DNA of 64,000 nt from Kitasatospora fiedleri (GCF_948472415.1 NZ_OX419519.1:806001-870000); one strand, 5' to 3'; counted from the first letter of the stretch, positions 16,657 through 25,911 are shown. A program made the numbers and translations. Notes: generated by a model not told the origin, from the sequence alone.

Positions 16657-17421
16657 ATGGAGGGGCTCGTGCACCTGAGTGCGTCACCGCCGTGGAACCC
16701 GGGCAGCGGCCAGGGCCTGCGGCAGCTCACCGAACTCGGCCTGGCCCTGGTGCTGTCGACGCTGATCGGCCTGGAGCGGGCGTTCCAGCAGAAGAGCGCC
16801 GGTCTGCGCACCCACGCGCTGGTCGGGCTCGGAGCGGCGCTGTTCATGGAGGTCTCCCAGCACGGCTTCAACAACGTGCTCGGCCTGTCGCACGTCTCCC
16901 TGGACCCGTCGCGGGTGGCGGCGCAGATCGTCTCGGGCCTCGGCTTCATCGGCGGCGGACTGATCTTCGTGCGGCGGGACATCGTCCGCGGACTGACCAC
17001 GGCCGCGACGGTCTGGCTGACCGCGGCCGTCGGGATGGCGTGCGGTGGCGGGCTGTGGGTGCTGGCCCTGGCCGTGACCGGCGCCTACCTGCTCATCGTG
17101 CGCGGCTACCCCCTGATCACCCGCCGCATCCCGGCCATCTCCACCCCCGCGGCGACCGACCTGCGCCTGCTCTACCTGCCCGGGCGCGGAGCCCTGCGCC
17201 GCGCCCTGGAACACTGCACGGCGCAGGGCTTCCGGGTGCTCGGCGTCCGGGTCGACCGGGCGCCGCAGGACGGCGGCGAGGACGCCGGACCCGACACCGG
17301 CGGCACCAAGGTGCACCTGTCCATCGAGGGCACCGGCGACGTGTACCGCCTGCTGGCGGAGCTGGCCGAACTGGACGGGATCGTGGGCCTGTGGGGCTCC
17401 GAGACCGAGAGCACCGACTGA
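16657..17421 (+). CDS. MgtC/SapB-family membrane protein
   Basis: 254 residues; ATG at 16657 with GGAG about 10 nt upstream. The N-terminal MgtC domain has about four membrane helices with the signature LIGLERAFQQKSAGLRTHALVGLGAALF, then GLGFIGGGLIFVRRDIVRGLTTAATVWLTAAVGMACG. A cytoplasmic C-terminal ACT-like domain follows (DLRLLYLPGRGALRRALEHC, VHLSIEGTGDVYRLLAELAELDGIVGLWG). MgtC relatives influence Mg2+ homeostasis and ATP synthase activity; the exact role in actinomycetes is not settled. Monocistronic by position. Confidence 0.9.
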   Translation: MEGLVHLSASPPWNPGSGQGLRQLTELGLALVLSTLIGLERAFQQKSAGLRTHALVGLGAALFMEVSQHGFNNVLGLSHVSLDPSRVAAQIVSGLGFIGGGLIFVRRDIVRGLTTAATVWLTAAVGMACGGGLWVLALAVTGAYLLIVRGYPLITRRIPAISTPAATDLRLLYLPGRGALRRALEHCTAQGFRVLGVRVDRAPQDGGEDAGPDTGGTKVHLSIEGTGDVYRLLAELAELDGIVGLWGSETESTD

Positions 17422-17489
17422 CCGCGCGAACCCGCCGGACCGGCGGTGGAGCCCTCCGGTGCGGACGGCCGCCCGGCGGCGGCGGGGTC

Positions 17490-17684
17490 TCAGGCGTCCT
17501 CGGCCGGCGCGTCGGCCGCGGGGAGCCGGGCGGCGAGGTCGGAGCCGGCCTCCAGGACCGCGTGGGTCAGGGCGGCCAGGCCGAGGGCGATCGCGCGCTG
17601 CCCCGGGTCCGTGGTCTTCTCGATCATCTTCTTGCTCTCGTCCAGGTAGTGCCTTGCCGACTCGGTGCTCTGCTGCTGTGCCAC
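17490..17684 (-). CDS. Small hypothetical protein
   Basis: 64 residues from the GTG at 17684, chosen because GAGGAGG lies 5-6 nt upstream; a longer in-frame reading exists but lacks a ribosome site. Mostly helical: QSTESARHYLDESKKMIEKTTDPGQRAIALGLAALTHAVLEAGSDLAARL. No signal peptide, no membrane segment, no recognised family. It converges with the MgtC-like gene (68 bp gap). Function unknown. Confidence 0.6.
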   Translation of the reverse strand: MAQQQSTESARHYLDESKKMIEKTTDPGQRAIALGLAALTHAVLEAGSDLAARLPAADAPAEDA

Positions 17685-18022
17685 CTGTTCCTCCTCGCTG
17701 GTACTCGCCGGTACGCGCTCGGCGACCTGGTCGGACCGGGCGGTCGGACGCCGACCGGTCGGACGCCGGTTCGGCACCGCCCGGTCGCTGCCCGGTGCCA
17801 CGAGAGGCTTGTACCCCCGATTCGCGCGCGGGCACGGGCTCGCGGCCGGGTTGTCGGCGCGGATCACCGCCGCTGTCGCCCCCGGCCCGGCCGCGCAGGT
17901 CCGGTCGGCCCGGTCGCGCAGGTCCGGTCGGCCCGGCCGCGCAGGTGCGCCGCCGCGGTGCCCGCCGGGCCCCGCCGGACCCGCCGCAGGTCACGGGGGC
18001 GGGCACGCCTACGATCTGTGCT
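17685..18022 (+). promoter_or_regulatory. Intergenic region with 23-bp repeats and a possible leaderless promoter
   Basis: 338 bp without a gene. A 23-bp unit beginning CGCGCAGGTCCGGTCGGCCC repeats at 17892 and 17915, with a partial third copy at 17938. GGTCGGACGCCG occurs twice near 17743-17771. TACGAT (18010-18015) sits 8 bp before the GTG of the decarboxylase gene; with no ribosome site visible, the message may be leaderless. Confidence 0.4.
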
Positions 18023-19462
18023 GTGAACGACGACTTCCGCGGGGCCGCACGGGCGGCCGCAGACCTGGTGGCCGACTACCTCGACGCGCTGCCGGACCGT
18101 CCGGTGTGGCAGCCGATGGACCCGGCGGAGCGCACCGCGCTGCTCGACCTCCCGCTGCCCGAGGAGGGCGCGCCGCTGGCGGCGCTGCTGGAGGTCGTCG
18201 AGCGGCGGATCATGCCGCACCCGATGGGCAACGGGAACCCGCGCTTCTTCGGCTGGGTGAACTCCGCCCCGCAGCCCGCCGGCGTGCTCGCCACGCTGGC
18301 CGCGAGCGCGATGAACCCCAGCTCGGCCGGCGGCGACCACGCCGACGTGCACCTGGAGCGCGCGGTGGTGCGCTGGATCGCCGAGCTGGTCGGCTTCCCG
18401 CACCCGCCCGGCGGCGGCGTCCTGACCTCCGGCACCTCGATGGCCACCATCGTCTGCCTGGCCGCCGCCCGCGGCCGGGCCGCCCGCCGGGCCGGCCGGG
18501 ACGTCCGCGAGGACGGCCTGGCGGGCCTGCCCCCGCTGGTCGGCTACGTCACCGGCGAGGCGCACAGCTGCGTGCGCAAGGCCGCCGAGCTGCTGGGCCT
18601 GGGCTCCCGGCACCTGCGGACCGTCGCCTCCGACGCCGAGGGGCGCCTCCGCCTGGACGCCCTGGAGGCCGCGATCGCCGAGGACCGCGCCGCCGGCCGG
18701 CTGCCCTTCCTGGTGGTGGCCTCCGCGGGCACCGTCGGCACCGGCGCGGTCGACCCGCTCACCCCGATCGCCGACCTGGCCGAGCGCGAGGGCCTGTGGT
18801 TCCACGTCGACGGCGCGTACGGGGCGTTCGGCGTGCTGGACCAGGCCATCGCGCACCGCTACGCGGGCATGGAGCGGGCCGACTCGCTGGCCCTGGACCC
18901 GCACAAGTGGCTGGGCGTGCCGGTCGACTGCGGCTGCGCGCTGGTGCGCGACGCCGAGGAGCTGCGCGGCACCTTCAGCCTCGTCCCGTCCTACCTGCGC
19001 GACGACGCGGCCGGCGACCTCGGCTGGTTCTCCGAGTACGGCACCGAGCAGACCCGGCCGTTCCGCTCGCTGAAGGTCTGGGCGTCCATCGCCCACCGCG
19101 GCCGCTCCGGCGTCGCCCGGGACATCGCGCACTGCACCGCGCAGGCCCGGCAGCTGGGCGGGTGGATCGACGCGGACCCGGAGCTGGAGCTGGTCGCCCC
19201 GGTGGAGACCTCCATCGTGGCCTTCCGCCACCGCCCCGCCGGGCTGGACGAGGAGGGCGTGCAGAAGCTCAACTCCCTGCTCCCGGTGGCCGTCCAGCAG
19301 CGCGGCCGGGTCTTCGTCACCGGCGCCGTGCACCAGGGGCGGGAGATGCTCCGGGCCTGCCTGCTGAACGCCTCCACCACCGAGGCGGACCTGCGGCTGC
19401 TGCTGGACGAGGTGAAGTCCGCCGGGGCGGAACTCCTGGACCGGTGCCGTACGTCCAACTGA
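18023..19462 (+). CDS. PLP-dependent amino-acid decarboxylase (group II)
   Basis: 479 residues, GTG at 18023. Group II (aromatic L-amino-acid type) decarboxylase fold: NGNPRFFGWVNSAPQPAGVLA near the N-terminus, GVLTSGTSMATIVCLAAAR, VTGEAHSCVRKAAELLGL, VVASAGTVGTGAVDPLTPI, the PLP-contacting WFHVDGAYGAF, and the Schiff-base Lys295 in LDPHKWLGVPVDCG. The reaction is removal of the alpha-carboxylate from an amino acid to give an amine; the substrate is not readable. It has no obvious operon partner: the ACT-GNAT gene begins 105 bp later. No ribosome site is seen and a -10-like TACGAT lies 8 bp upstream. Confidence 0.9.
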   Translation: MNDDFRGAARAAADLVADYLDALPDRPVWQPMDPAERTALLDLPLPEEGAPLAALLEVVERRIMPHPMGNGNPRFFGWVNSAPQPAGVLATLAASAMNPSSAGGDHADVHLERAVVRWIAELVGFPHPPGGGVLTSGTSMATIVCLAAARGRAARRAGRDVREDGLAGLPPLVGYVTGEAHSCVRKAAELLGLGSRHLRTVASDAEGRLRLDALEAAIAEDRAAGRLPFLVVASAGTVGTGAVDPLTPIADLAEREGLWFHVDGAYGAFGVLDQAIAHRYAGMERADSLALDPHKWLGVPVDCGCALVRDAEELRGTFSLVPSYLRDDAAGDLGWFSEYGTEQTRPFRSLKVWASIAHRGRSGVARDIAHCTAQARQLGGWIDADPELELVAPVETSIVAFRHRPAGLDEEGVQKLNSLLPVAVQQRGRVFVTGAVHQGREMLRACLLNASTTEADLRLLLDEVKSAGAELLDRCRTSN

Positions 19463-19567
19463 TCGCGGGCGCGGATCAGCGCCGATCCGACCGGGCCCGC
19501 GGAGACATTTACCGTCAGGTCACGGGGGATTCGTGATCGTGAAACAGCGGAGCGCCACCATGCAGGC

Positions 19568-20932
19568 ATGGACACCATGGCGTACACCCACGGCAGCGGC
19601 ATCGAGGACCAGCAGGAGCGGCGGCGCAAGCGGGGGCACCGCTGGCGCCGGGAGACGGTCGAGCTGGCGGCGGTCTTCGCCGCCGTCGCCGCCGCCGACC
19701 TGGTCGCCAACGTCGTCGTGCACGGCCACGACGGACCGGTGCTGCTGGGCGCCTCCGCCGCGGCCATGCTCGCCACCGCGCTGTTCCGCGGCTGGCTCGC
19801 CCACCGGCACCCGCACGGGCCGCCCGGGGCGTCCGCACCGCCGGGCGGCGGGGCGGTGAACGCGCCGGAGGAGCCGACCGCGCTGTGGCGGCTGCGCACC
19901 AGCGTCTCCGACGCCCCCGGCAGCCTGGCCCGGGTGTGCACGGCGCTGGCCGCGCTGCGGGTCAACATCGTCTCCATGCAGGCCCACCCGCTGCCCGACT
20001 GCACCGTGGACGAGTTCATCCTGCGCACCCCGGCGGAGCTGCCCCGCACCGAGCTGGCCGCGGCCGTCGCCGCCGCCGGCGGCTGGGACATCTGGACCGA
20101 CCAGGCCGACGCCCACGAACTCGTGGACGTCCCCCGCCAGGTCCTCGCCCTGGCCACCCGCACCGCCCTGGACACCGCCGAACTCCCGGTCGCCCTGCGC
20201 CAGCTGTTCGGGCGCGCCACCATCCGGCAGTACCCCGGCCGCGGCGACGACACCCCGGCCGGCCTGGAGGGACACCTGATGCGCCTGCCCCTGCCCGGCG
20301 GCGACCTGCTCGAACTCTCCCGCCCGCACCTGCCGTTCACGCCCACCGAGTTCGCCCGGGCCCGCGCCCTGGTCGAACTGGACACCGTGCTGGGCCCGCG
20401 CGTCCCCGCGGTCGCCGCCCGGATCGGCCGGCTCGACGGCGCCGAGCTCACCGTCCGCCGGGCCGCCCCCGGGGACAAGGCCGCCGCGCTGGCCATGCAC
20501 GCCCGCTGCTCCGCGGAGTCGCTGCGCCGCCGCTACCACGGCCCGGTCCGGGACGCCGACCGCTACCTCGACCACCTGCTGGACCCGCGCCACGGCCAGA
20601 CCCTCGCCGTCGAGACCTCGGACGGCCGCCTGGTCGCCCTCGCCCACCTGATGTGGGACGACGAGGGCGCCGAGATCGCCCTGCTGGTCGAGGACGCCTG
20701 GCAGCGCCGCGGCCTGGGCGTCGACCTGGTGCGCCGGATGGCCGCCCTCGCCCTGGAGGCGGGCGTGCGCACCGTCTACGCCGTCACCACCTCCGCCAAC
20801 ACCGGCCTGATCTCCACCATGCGCCGGCTCTCCGCCCCGCTCGACTACCAGGTCGAGGACGGCACCCTCGTCATCACCGCCCACCTCGCCGAGGCCACCG
20901 AGAAGCTCCCCGCTCCCTGGCCCGCCCGCTGA
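19568..20932 (+). CDS. ACT-domain plus GNAT acetyltransferase fusion
   Basis: 454 residues, ATG at 19568 (a second ATG at 19577). After a charged N-terminus there are two hydrophobic stretches (VELAAVFAAVAAADLVANVVV, LLGASAAAMLATALF), so it may be membrane-associated. An ACT-like domain follows (WRLRTSVSDAPGSLARVCTALAALRVNIVSMQAHPL). The C-terminal ~160 residues are GNAT: LTVRRAAPGDKAAALAMHARCSAESLRRRYHG, LMWDDEGAEIALLVEDAWQRRGLGVDLVRRMAALA (acetyl-CoA loop Q-x-x-G-L-G). ACT domains bind amino acids, so an amino-acid-regulated acetyltransferase is plausible. A terminator follows at 20944-20976. Confidence 0.85.
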   Translation: MDTMAYTHGSGIEDQQERRRKRGHRWRRETVELAAVFAAVAAADLVANVVVHGHDGPVLLGASAAAMLATALFRGWLAHRHPHGPPGASAPPGGGAVNAPEEPTALWRLRTSVSDAPGSLARVCTALAALRVNIVSMQAHPLPDCTVDEFILRTPAELPRTELAAAVAAAGGWDIWTDQADAHELVDVPRQVLALATRTALDTAELPVALRQLFGRATIRQYPGRGDDTPAGLEGHLMRLPLPGGDLLELSRPHLPFTPTEFARARALVELDTVLGPRVPAVAARIGRLDGAELTVRRAAPGDKAAALAMHARCSAESLRRRYHGPVRDADRYLDHLLDPRHGQTLAVETSDGRLVALAHLMWDDEGAEIALLVEDAWQRRGLGVDLVRRMAALALEAGVRTVYAVTTSANTGLISTMRRLSAPLDYQVEDGTLVITAHLAEATEKLPAPWPAR

Positions 20933-20943
20933 GGCTCCCGCCC

Positions 20944-20976
20944 GGGCCCGCCGTCAGGAGCCCTGACGGCGGGCCC
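20944..20976 (+). terminator. Terminator, 15-bp perfect stem
   Basis: GGGCCCGCCGTCAGG (20944-20958) pairs exactly with CCTGACGGCGGGCCC (20962-20976) across a 3-nt loop, 12 bp after the ACT-GNAT stop. Confidence 0.88.
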
Positions 20977-21157
20977 CGCCGTTCTCGCCCCGGGCCCCGG
21001 GGGCGGGCCCCGCTGCTGCCGAAGGGCTGAGCTCGCGCCGCTGGTTGTCGCCCCTGCTCAAGTGTGCGGGCGGGAGTCGGTAGGCTGAGCCCGTCCCCGC
21101 CGCCCGCGGATCGTCGAACGCCCCGGGCGGTGCCGCAGCAAGGAGGAACCCCTGAGC

Positions 21158-22413
21158 ATGCCAGGCACCGATTCGGAAGCCCCGCGCGACGCCTCGCTGC
21201 CCGCCCGCGCGAAGATCGCCGTGACGGCCGGCAAGATGGCCGCAGCGCTCTCCCAGAAGGCGGGCCGCGGCAGCGGCTCGGTGATCGGCGGCAAGGTCGC
21301 GCTCAAGCTCGACCCGGACCTGCTGGCGACCCTCACCGAGCACCTGGACGTGGTCCTGGTCAGCGCCACCAACGGCAAGACCACCACCACCCGGCTGATC
21401 GCCGAGGCGCTGCGGGCGGCCGGCCCGGTGGTCTCCAACGCGCTGGGCGCGAACATGCCGGCCGGCATCACCGGCGCGCTGGCCGGCGGCACCAGCGCCC
21501 GCTTCGGCGTGATCGAGGTGGACGAGAAGTACCTGCCGATGGTCGCCCGGGACACCCGGCCGAAGGCCATAGCGCTGCTGAACCTCTCCCGCGACCAGCT
21601 GGACCGCGCCGCCGAGACCCGGATGATGGCCGAGAAGTGGCGCGAGGGCCTCAAGGACACCGACGCGGTGATCATCGCCAACGCGGACGACCCGCTGGTG
21701 ACCTGGGCCGCCTCGTCCTGCAAGAAGGTGGTCTGGGTGGCCGCCGGGCAGGCGTGGAAGGAGGACGCCTGGTCGTGCCCGTCCTGCGGCGGCGTGATGC
21801 AGCGCCCGGGCGACGACTGGTTCTGCGGCGAGTGCGGCTTCCGCCGCCCGAACCCGCACTGGGCGCTCCAGGGCACCCACGTGATCGACCCGCACCGCGG
21901 CGCCTGGCCGATCCAGCTCCAGCTGCCGGCCGCGCCAACCTGGCGAACGCCACCAGCTCGGCCGCCGTCGCGGCGGTCTTCGGGGTGGCCCCGCAGGTCG
22001 CGCTGGAGCGGATGCAGGCGGTGGCCGCGGTGGCCGGCCGCTACGACGTGGTGCAGTTCCGCGGCCGGGACATCCGGCTGCTGCTGGCGAAGAACCCGGC
22101 CGGCTGGCTGGAGACCTTCTCGCTGATCGACGGCCCGCCCACCCCGGTGGTCCTGTCGGTGAACGCACTGGACGCCGACGGCACCGACACCTCCTGGCTG
22201 TGGGACGTCGACTACGAGCGGCTGTCCGGCCACCCGATCTTCGTGATGGGCCAGCGCAAGCTCGACCTGGCGGTCCGCCTGGAGGTCGCCAACCTCCAGT
22301 TCCAGGTGGTCGACTCGCTCGCCCAGGCGGTGGAGGCCGCCCCGGCCGGCCGGATCGAGGCCATCGCCAACTACACCGCCTTCCAGCAGCTGCGCAAGGC
22401 CGTGGTGGCCTGA
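21158..22413 (+). CDS. murT: Lipid II isoglutaminyl synthase subunit MurT, one apparent base missing
   Basis: 418 residues after correction; ATG at 21158 with AAGGAGG upstream. Mur-ligase-like subunit that activates the gamma/alpha-carboxylate of D-Glu in lipid II so that GatD can amidate it. Motifs: VSATNGKTTTTRLIAEAL (ATP loop), NLSRDQLDR, NADDPLV, a four-Cys zinc-ribbon insertion (CPSCGG...CGECGF) typical of MurT, and a C-terminal MurT domain (FRGRDIRLLLAKNPAGW...). The frame breaks near 21928: one extra G in CCGG (making CTG CCG GGC CGC GCC) joins QLQLP to GRANLANATSSAAV and gives exactly 419 codons. Its TGA overlaps the gatD ATG (TGATG). Confidence 0.92.
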
Positions 22414-23417
22414 TGAGCGAGTACTACGGACAGCAGCCGCAGTACGGCGACCAGGGGGGCTACGGTCAGCCGCAGCCCCACCCCGGACAGCAGTACGGCG
22501 AGCAGCAGTACGGCGGACAGCAGCAGCAGTACGACCAGCAGTACGGTCAGCCGCAGCAACACCAGCAGCAGCACCAGCAGTACGGACAGCAGCCGCCGCA
22601 GCAGTACGAGCAGCAGGCGCCGCAGCAGCAGTACGGCGGGGGCGCGCCGCAGCGGCCCGCGTCCCAGCAGCAGTTCGGGAGGTCTTCGAGGATGAGCGAG
22701 AGCAGCCTGCGGGTGGTCTGGGTGTACCCGGACCTGCTGTCGACGTACGGCGACCGCGGCAACGCGCTGGTGGTGGAGCGGCGGGCGCGCCAGCGCGGCC
22801 TCGGGGTGCAGCGGATCGACGTCCGCTCCGACCAGTCGGTGCCGACCAGCGGCGACATCTACCTGATCGGCGGCGGCGAGGACCGGCCGCAGCGGCTGGC
22901 GGCGGAGCGGCTGCGCAACGACGGCGGGCTGGTCCGGGCGGCGGAGAACGGCGCGATCATCTTCTCGGTCTGCGCGGGCTTCCAGATCCTGGGCCACGAG
23001 TTCGTCAACGACCTCGGCGAGCGCGAGGCGGGCCTGGGCCTGCTGGACGTGTGGACCGCGCGCGGCGAGGGCGCCCGCTGCGTGGGCGACGTGCTGGCGG
23101 ACGTCGACCCGCAGCTGAACCTGCCGCAGCTGACCGGCTTCGAGAACCACCAGGGCGTCACCCACCTCGGCGAGGGCGTCAGCCCGCTGGCCACCGTCCA
23201 GGTCGGCCGGGGCAACGGCACCGGCGACGGCACCGAGGGCGCCTGGCGCGACACCGTGTTCGGCACCTACCTGCACGGCCCGGTGATGGCCCGCAACCCC
23301 GCCGTCGCCGACATGCTGATCAAGCTGGCGCTGGACGTGAACGCGCTGCCGCCGGCCGACACCACCTGGTACGACGCGCTGCGCACCGAGCGGATCGCCG
23401 CGGCCCGCCCGGCGTGA
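22413..23417 (+). CDS. gatD: Lipid II isoglutaminyl synthase glutaminase subunit GatD with Q/Y/G-rich N-terminal extension
   Basis: 334 residues from the ATG at 22413, which overlaps the murT stop. From about residue 94 it is ordinary GatD: LRVVWVYPDLLSTYGDRGNALVVE, LIGGGEDRPQRLAAE, the nucleophile Cys in IIFSVCAGFQILGHEF, the GFENHQG segment and His in GTYLHGPVMARNP. Residues 1-92 are almost only Gln, Tyr, Gly, His and Pro (YGQQPQYGDQGGYGQ-like repeats), which normal GatD lacks. An internal ATG at 22692 with GGGAGG 9 nt upstream would give a standard-length GatD, so two products are possible. Essential cell-wall function: amidation of D-iGlu in peptidoglycan precursors. Confidence 0.9.
   Translation: MSEYYGQQPQYGDQGGYGQPQPHPGQQYGEQQYGGQQQQYDQQYGQPQQHQQQHQQYGQQPPQQYEQQAPQQQYGGGAPQRPASQQQFGRSSRMSESSLRVVWVYPDLLSTYGDRGNALVVERRARQRGLGVQRIDVRSDQSVPTSGDIYLIGGGEDRPQRLAAERLRNDGGLVRAAENGAIIFSVCAGFQILGHEFVNDLGEREAGLGLLDVWTARGEGARCVGDVLADVDPQLNLPQLTGFENHQGVTHLGEGVSPLATVQVGRGNGTGDGTEGAWRDTVFGTYLHGPVMARNPAVADMLIKLALDVNALPPADTTWYDALRTERIAAARPA
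22416..22690 (+). repeat. CAG/TACGG-rich coding low-complexity region
   Basis: Imperfect repeats of CAGCAGTACGG and CAGCAGCAG encode the Q/Y/G tract at the start of gatD. The frame stays open for its whole length. It is probably variable by slippage. Confidence 0.85.
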
Positions 23418-23502
23418 GCGGGCGGCCCCGCCCGGCTCGGGTGAGCGGCCCGGTACGGCTCGGCCGCGCGTTCATCCGCGCGTAAGCCGAGGTCACGGTG
23501 GT

Positions 23503-23533
23503 GGACGGCTGACCGCCATGTGGTCAGCCGTCC
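23503..23533 (+). terminator. Terminator after gatD, 12-bp perfect stem
   Basis: GGACGGCTGACC (23503-23514) pairs with GGTCAGCCGTCC (23522-23533) across a 7-nt loop, 85 bp after the gatD stop. The 226 bp from here to pfkA hold no gene; a TATGCT at 23670-23675 could be part of the pfkA promoter but lacks a clear -35. Confidence 0.75.
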
Positions 23534-23759
23534 CCCCGCGGGACAACTTCATAGGAGAATAGGAGAGCCCGGACGCAACACCCTCCTCGGCGGTCGGGTC
23601 GCAGTTACGTGTGGTGCGTCGAGGAAGCCGCCCCCGCGTCGGTTTCGGCCCGGCCGGACGCAGGAACCGTATGCTGTGCAGCAGGTCAGTTTCGGGCGTG
23701 ATGTCCGATTCCCACCCACCAGTCCGGCCGTCCGATCCTGCTCGGGAGTTGGCAAAGCA

Positions 23760-24785
23760 ATGCGTATTGGTGTCCTGACCAGCGGCGGTGACTGCCCCGG
23801 CCTGAACGCCGTCATCCGTTCCGTGGTCCACCGGGGGGTGGTCGACCACGGCGACGAGATCATCGGTTTCGAGGACGGCTGGCGCGGTCTCCTGGAGGGC
23901 GTGCACCGTCCGCTGACGCTCGACTCGGTGAGCGGCATCCTCGCCCAGGGCGGCACGATCCTGGGCTCGTCCCGGGTCCAGCCCAGCCACCTGCGCGACG
24001 GCGTGGAGCGCGCCAAGCGGCACTGCGCCGACCTGGGCATCGACGCGGTGATCCCGATCGGCGGCGAGGGCACCCTGAAGGCCGCGAAGCTGATGAGCGA
24101 CGCGGGCCTGCCGGTGATCGGCGTGCCGAAGACCATCGACAACGACATCGCCTGCACCGACGTCACCTTCGGCTTCGACACCGCCGTCTCGGTGGCCACC
24201 GAGGCGCTGGACCGGCTGAAGACCACCGCCGAGTCGCACCAGCGCGTCATGGTGGTCGAGGTGATGGGCCGGCACACCGGCTGGATCGCGCTGAACGCGG
24301 GCATGGCGGCCGGTGCGCACGCCATCGTCGTCCCGGAGCGCCCGTTCCACATCGACAAGCTGACCGAGATGGTGCGCGAGCGCTTCGACCGGCAGAAGAA
24401 GTTCGCGATCGTGGTCTGCGCCGAGGGCGCCAAGCCCGAGCCCGGCACCATGCCGTGGGAGGAGGGCACCAAGGACATGTACGGCCACGAGCGGTTCACC
24501 GGCATCGCCACCCAGCTCTCCCGCGAGCTGGAGCACCGGCTCGGCAAGGAGGCCCGTCCGGTGATCCTGGGCCACACCCAGCGCGGCGGCACCCCGACCG
24601 CGTACGACCGCGTCCTGGCCACCCGCTTCGGCTGGCATGCGGTGGAGGCCGCCCACAAGGGCGCGTTCGGCCACATCACGGCGTTGCAGGGCACCGAGAT
24701 CAAGCTGGTGCCGCTGGGCGAGGCGGTGGCCGAGCTGAAGACCGTCCCGGCGGAGCGTTACCGGGAGGCCGAGACCGTCATCTGA
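23760..24785 (+). CDS. pfkA: 6-phosphofructokinase
   Basis: 341 residues, ATG at 23760. It phosphorylates fructose-6-phosphate to fructose-1,6-bisphosphate (glycolysis, cytoplasm). Motifs: GVLTSGGDCPGLNAVIR, GGTILGSSR, IPIGGEGTLKAA, GVPKTIDNDI, VMGRHTGWIAL, and LGHTQRGGTPTAYDR. The phosphoryl-donor positions read Gly in G-G-E-G-T and Lys in P-K-T-I-D-N-D. Gly at the first site (not Asp) is the ATP-using state, and the Gly/Lys combination is that of the actinobacterial PFK-III group, so ATP rather than pyrophosphate is the expected donor. Confidence 0.95.
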   Translation: MRIGVLTSGGDCPGLNAVIRSVVHRGVVDHGDEIIGFEDGWRGLLEGVHRPLTLDSVSGILAQGGTILGSSRVQPSHLRDGVERAKRHCADLGIDAVIPIGGEGTLKAAKLMSDAGLPVIGVPKTIDNDIACTDVTFGFDTAVSVATEALDRLKTTAESHQRVMVVEVMGRHTGWIALNAGMAAGAHAIVVPERPFHIDKLTEMVRERFDRQKKFAIVVCAEGAKPEPGTMPWEEGTKDMYGHERFTGIATQLSRELEHRLGKEARPVILGHTQRGGTPTAYDRVLATRFGWHAVEAAHKGAFGHITALQGTEIKLVPLGEAVAELKTVPAERYREAETVI

Positions 24786-24871
24786 CGGCCGGTCGACTCC
24801 CGCCCACCGAACGGTGCGCCGGGGGCGCGTCGCGGCCCGCCCGCCCGCTCCCCCGGCGATAGCCTCACCGC

Positions 24872-25867
24872 ATGGAGATCCTCGCCTACGGCGTCCAAGC
24901 AGACGAACGACCGCTCCTGGAACGGGCCTTCGCGGACCGCCACTCCCTGCGCGCCCTGGCCGTGTTCCTCAACCGCGACACCGCCCCCCTCGCCGCCGGC
25001 TACCCCGTCGTCAGCACCAGCGTCAACGACGAACTCGACGCCGACGTGCTCGCCGCCCTCGCCGCGGGCGGCACCGGGATGATCGCCCAGCGCTCCACCG
25101 GCTTCAACAACATCGACCTCGACGCCGCCGCCGCACTCGGCCTCACCGTCGCCCGGGTCTCCCACTACAGCCCCTACGCCGTCGCCGAACACGCCTGGGC
25201 CCTCGCGCTCGCCGTCAACCGCCGGCTCACCCGCGCCGCCAACCGCTCCCGCGAGTTCGACTTCCGCCTCGACGGCCTCCTCGGCCGCGACGTCCACGGC
25301 ATGACCGTCGGCGTCATCGGCACCGGCAAGATCGGCGAGTGCTTCGCCCGCATCGCCGCCGGCTTCGGCACCCGTCTCCTCGGTTGGGACATCGCCGAGA
25401 ACCCCGCCTGCCTCGAACTCGGCATGACCTACACCGAACTCCCCGAACTCCTCTCCCGGGCCGACCTGATCAGCCTGCACGTCCCCCTCCTCCCCACCAC
25501 GCACCACCTGATCGACACCGCCGCCCTCGCCCGCATGAAGGACGACGCCATCCTGGTCAACTCCAGCCGCGGCGGCCTCGTCGACAGCACCGCCCTCGTC
25601 GAGACGCTCCGCACCGGACGCCTCTCCGGCGTCGGCCTCGACGTCTACGAGGAGGAGACCGGCGTCTTCTTCACCGACCAGTCCATCCAGGGCATCACCG
25701 ACGACACCCTCGCCCGGCTCGTCACCTTCCCCCAGGTCCTCGTCACCAGCCACCAGGCCTACTACACCCACACCGCCGTCCACCAGATCATCGACACCAC
25801 CGTCCGCAACGTCGACGACCACGCCGGCGGCCGCACCAACGAGAACACCCTCGTCCCCAAGCAGTGA
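24872..25867 (+). CDS. D-2-hydroxyacid (D-lactate-type) dehydrogenase
   Basis: 331 residues, ATG at 24872, 86 bp after pfkA. NAD-dependent D-2-hydroxyacid dehydrogenase fold: RSTGFNNIDLDAAAALGLTVARV, SPYAVAEHAWALALAVNRRL, the NAD loop GMTVGVIGTGKIGECFARIAAGFGTRLLGWD, and HVPLLPTTHHLIDTAAL. The catalytic set is visible: Arg in NSSRGGLVDS, Glu in DVYEEE and His in TSHQAYYT. The LDVYEEE-x-G-V-F-F pattern is that of fermentative D-lactate dehydrogenases, so pyruvate to D-lactate is the best guess. It ends before a convergent hairpin at 25912-25933. Confidence 0.9.
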   Translation: MEILAYGVQADERPLLERAFADRHSLRALAVFLNRDTAPLAAGYPVVSTSVNDELDADVLAALAAGGTGMIAQRSTGFNNIDLDAAAALGLTVARVSHYSPYAVAEHAWALALAVNRRLTRAANRSREFDFRLDGLLGRDVHGMTVGVIGTGKIGECFARIAAGFGTRLLGWDIAENPACLELGMTYTELPELLSRADLISLHVPLLPTTHHLIDTAALARMKDDAILVNSSRGGLVDSTALVETLRTGRLSGVGLDVYEEETGVFFTDQSIQGITDDTLARLVTFPQVLVTSHQAYYTHTAVHQIIDTTVRNVDDHAGGRTNENTLVPKQ

Positions 25868-25911
25868 CCCGGGTGCGCCCGCCCGGCAGCCCCGCCCCGC
25901 GACCCGCGGAA

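Noticed and set aside
18023-20932. A two-gene amino-acid operon of decarboxylase and ACT-GNAT protein
   Set aside because: The 105-bp gap and absence of overlap give no real support for co-transcription.
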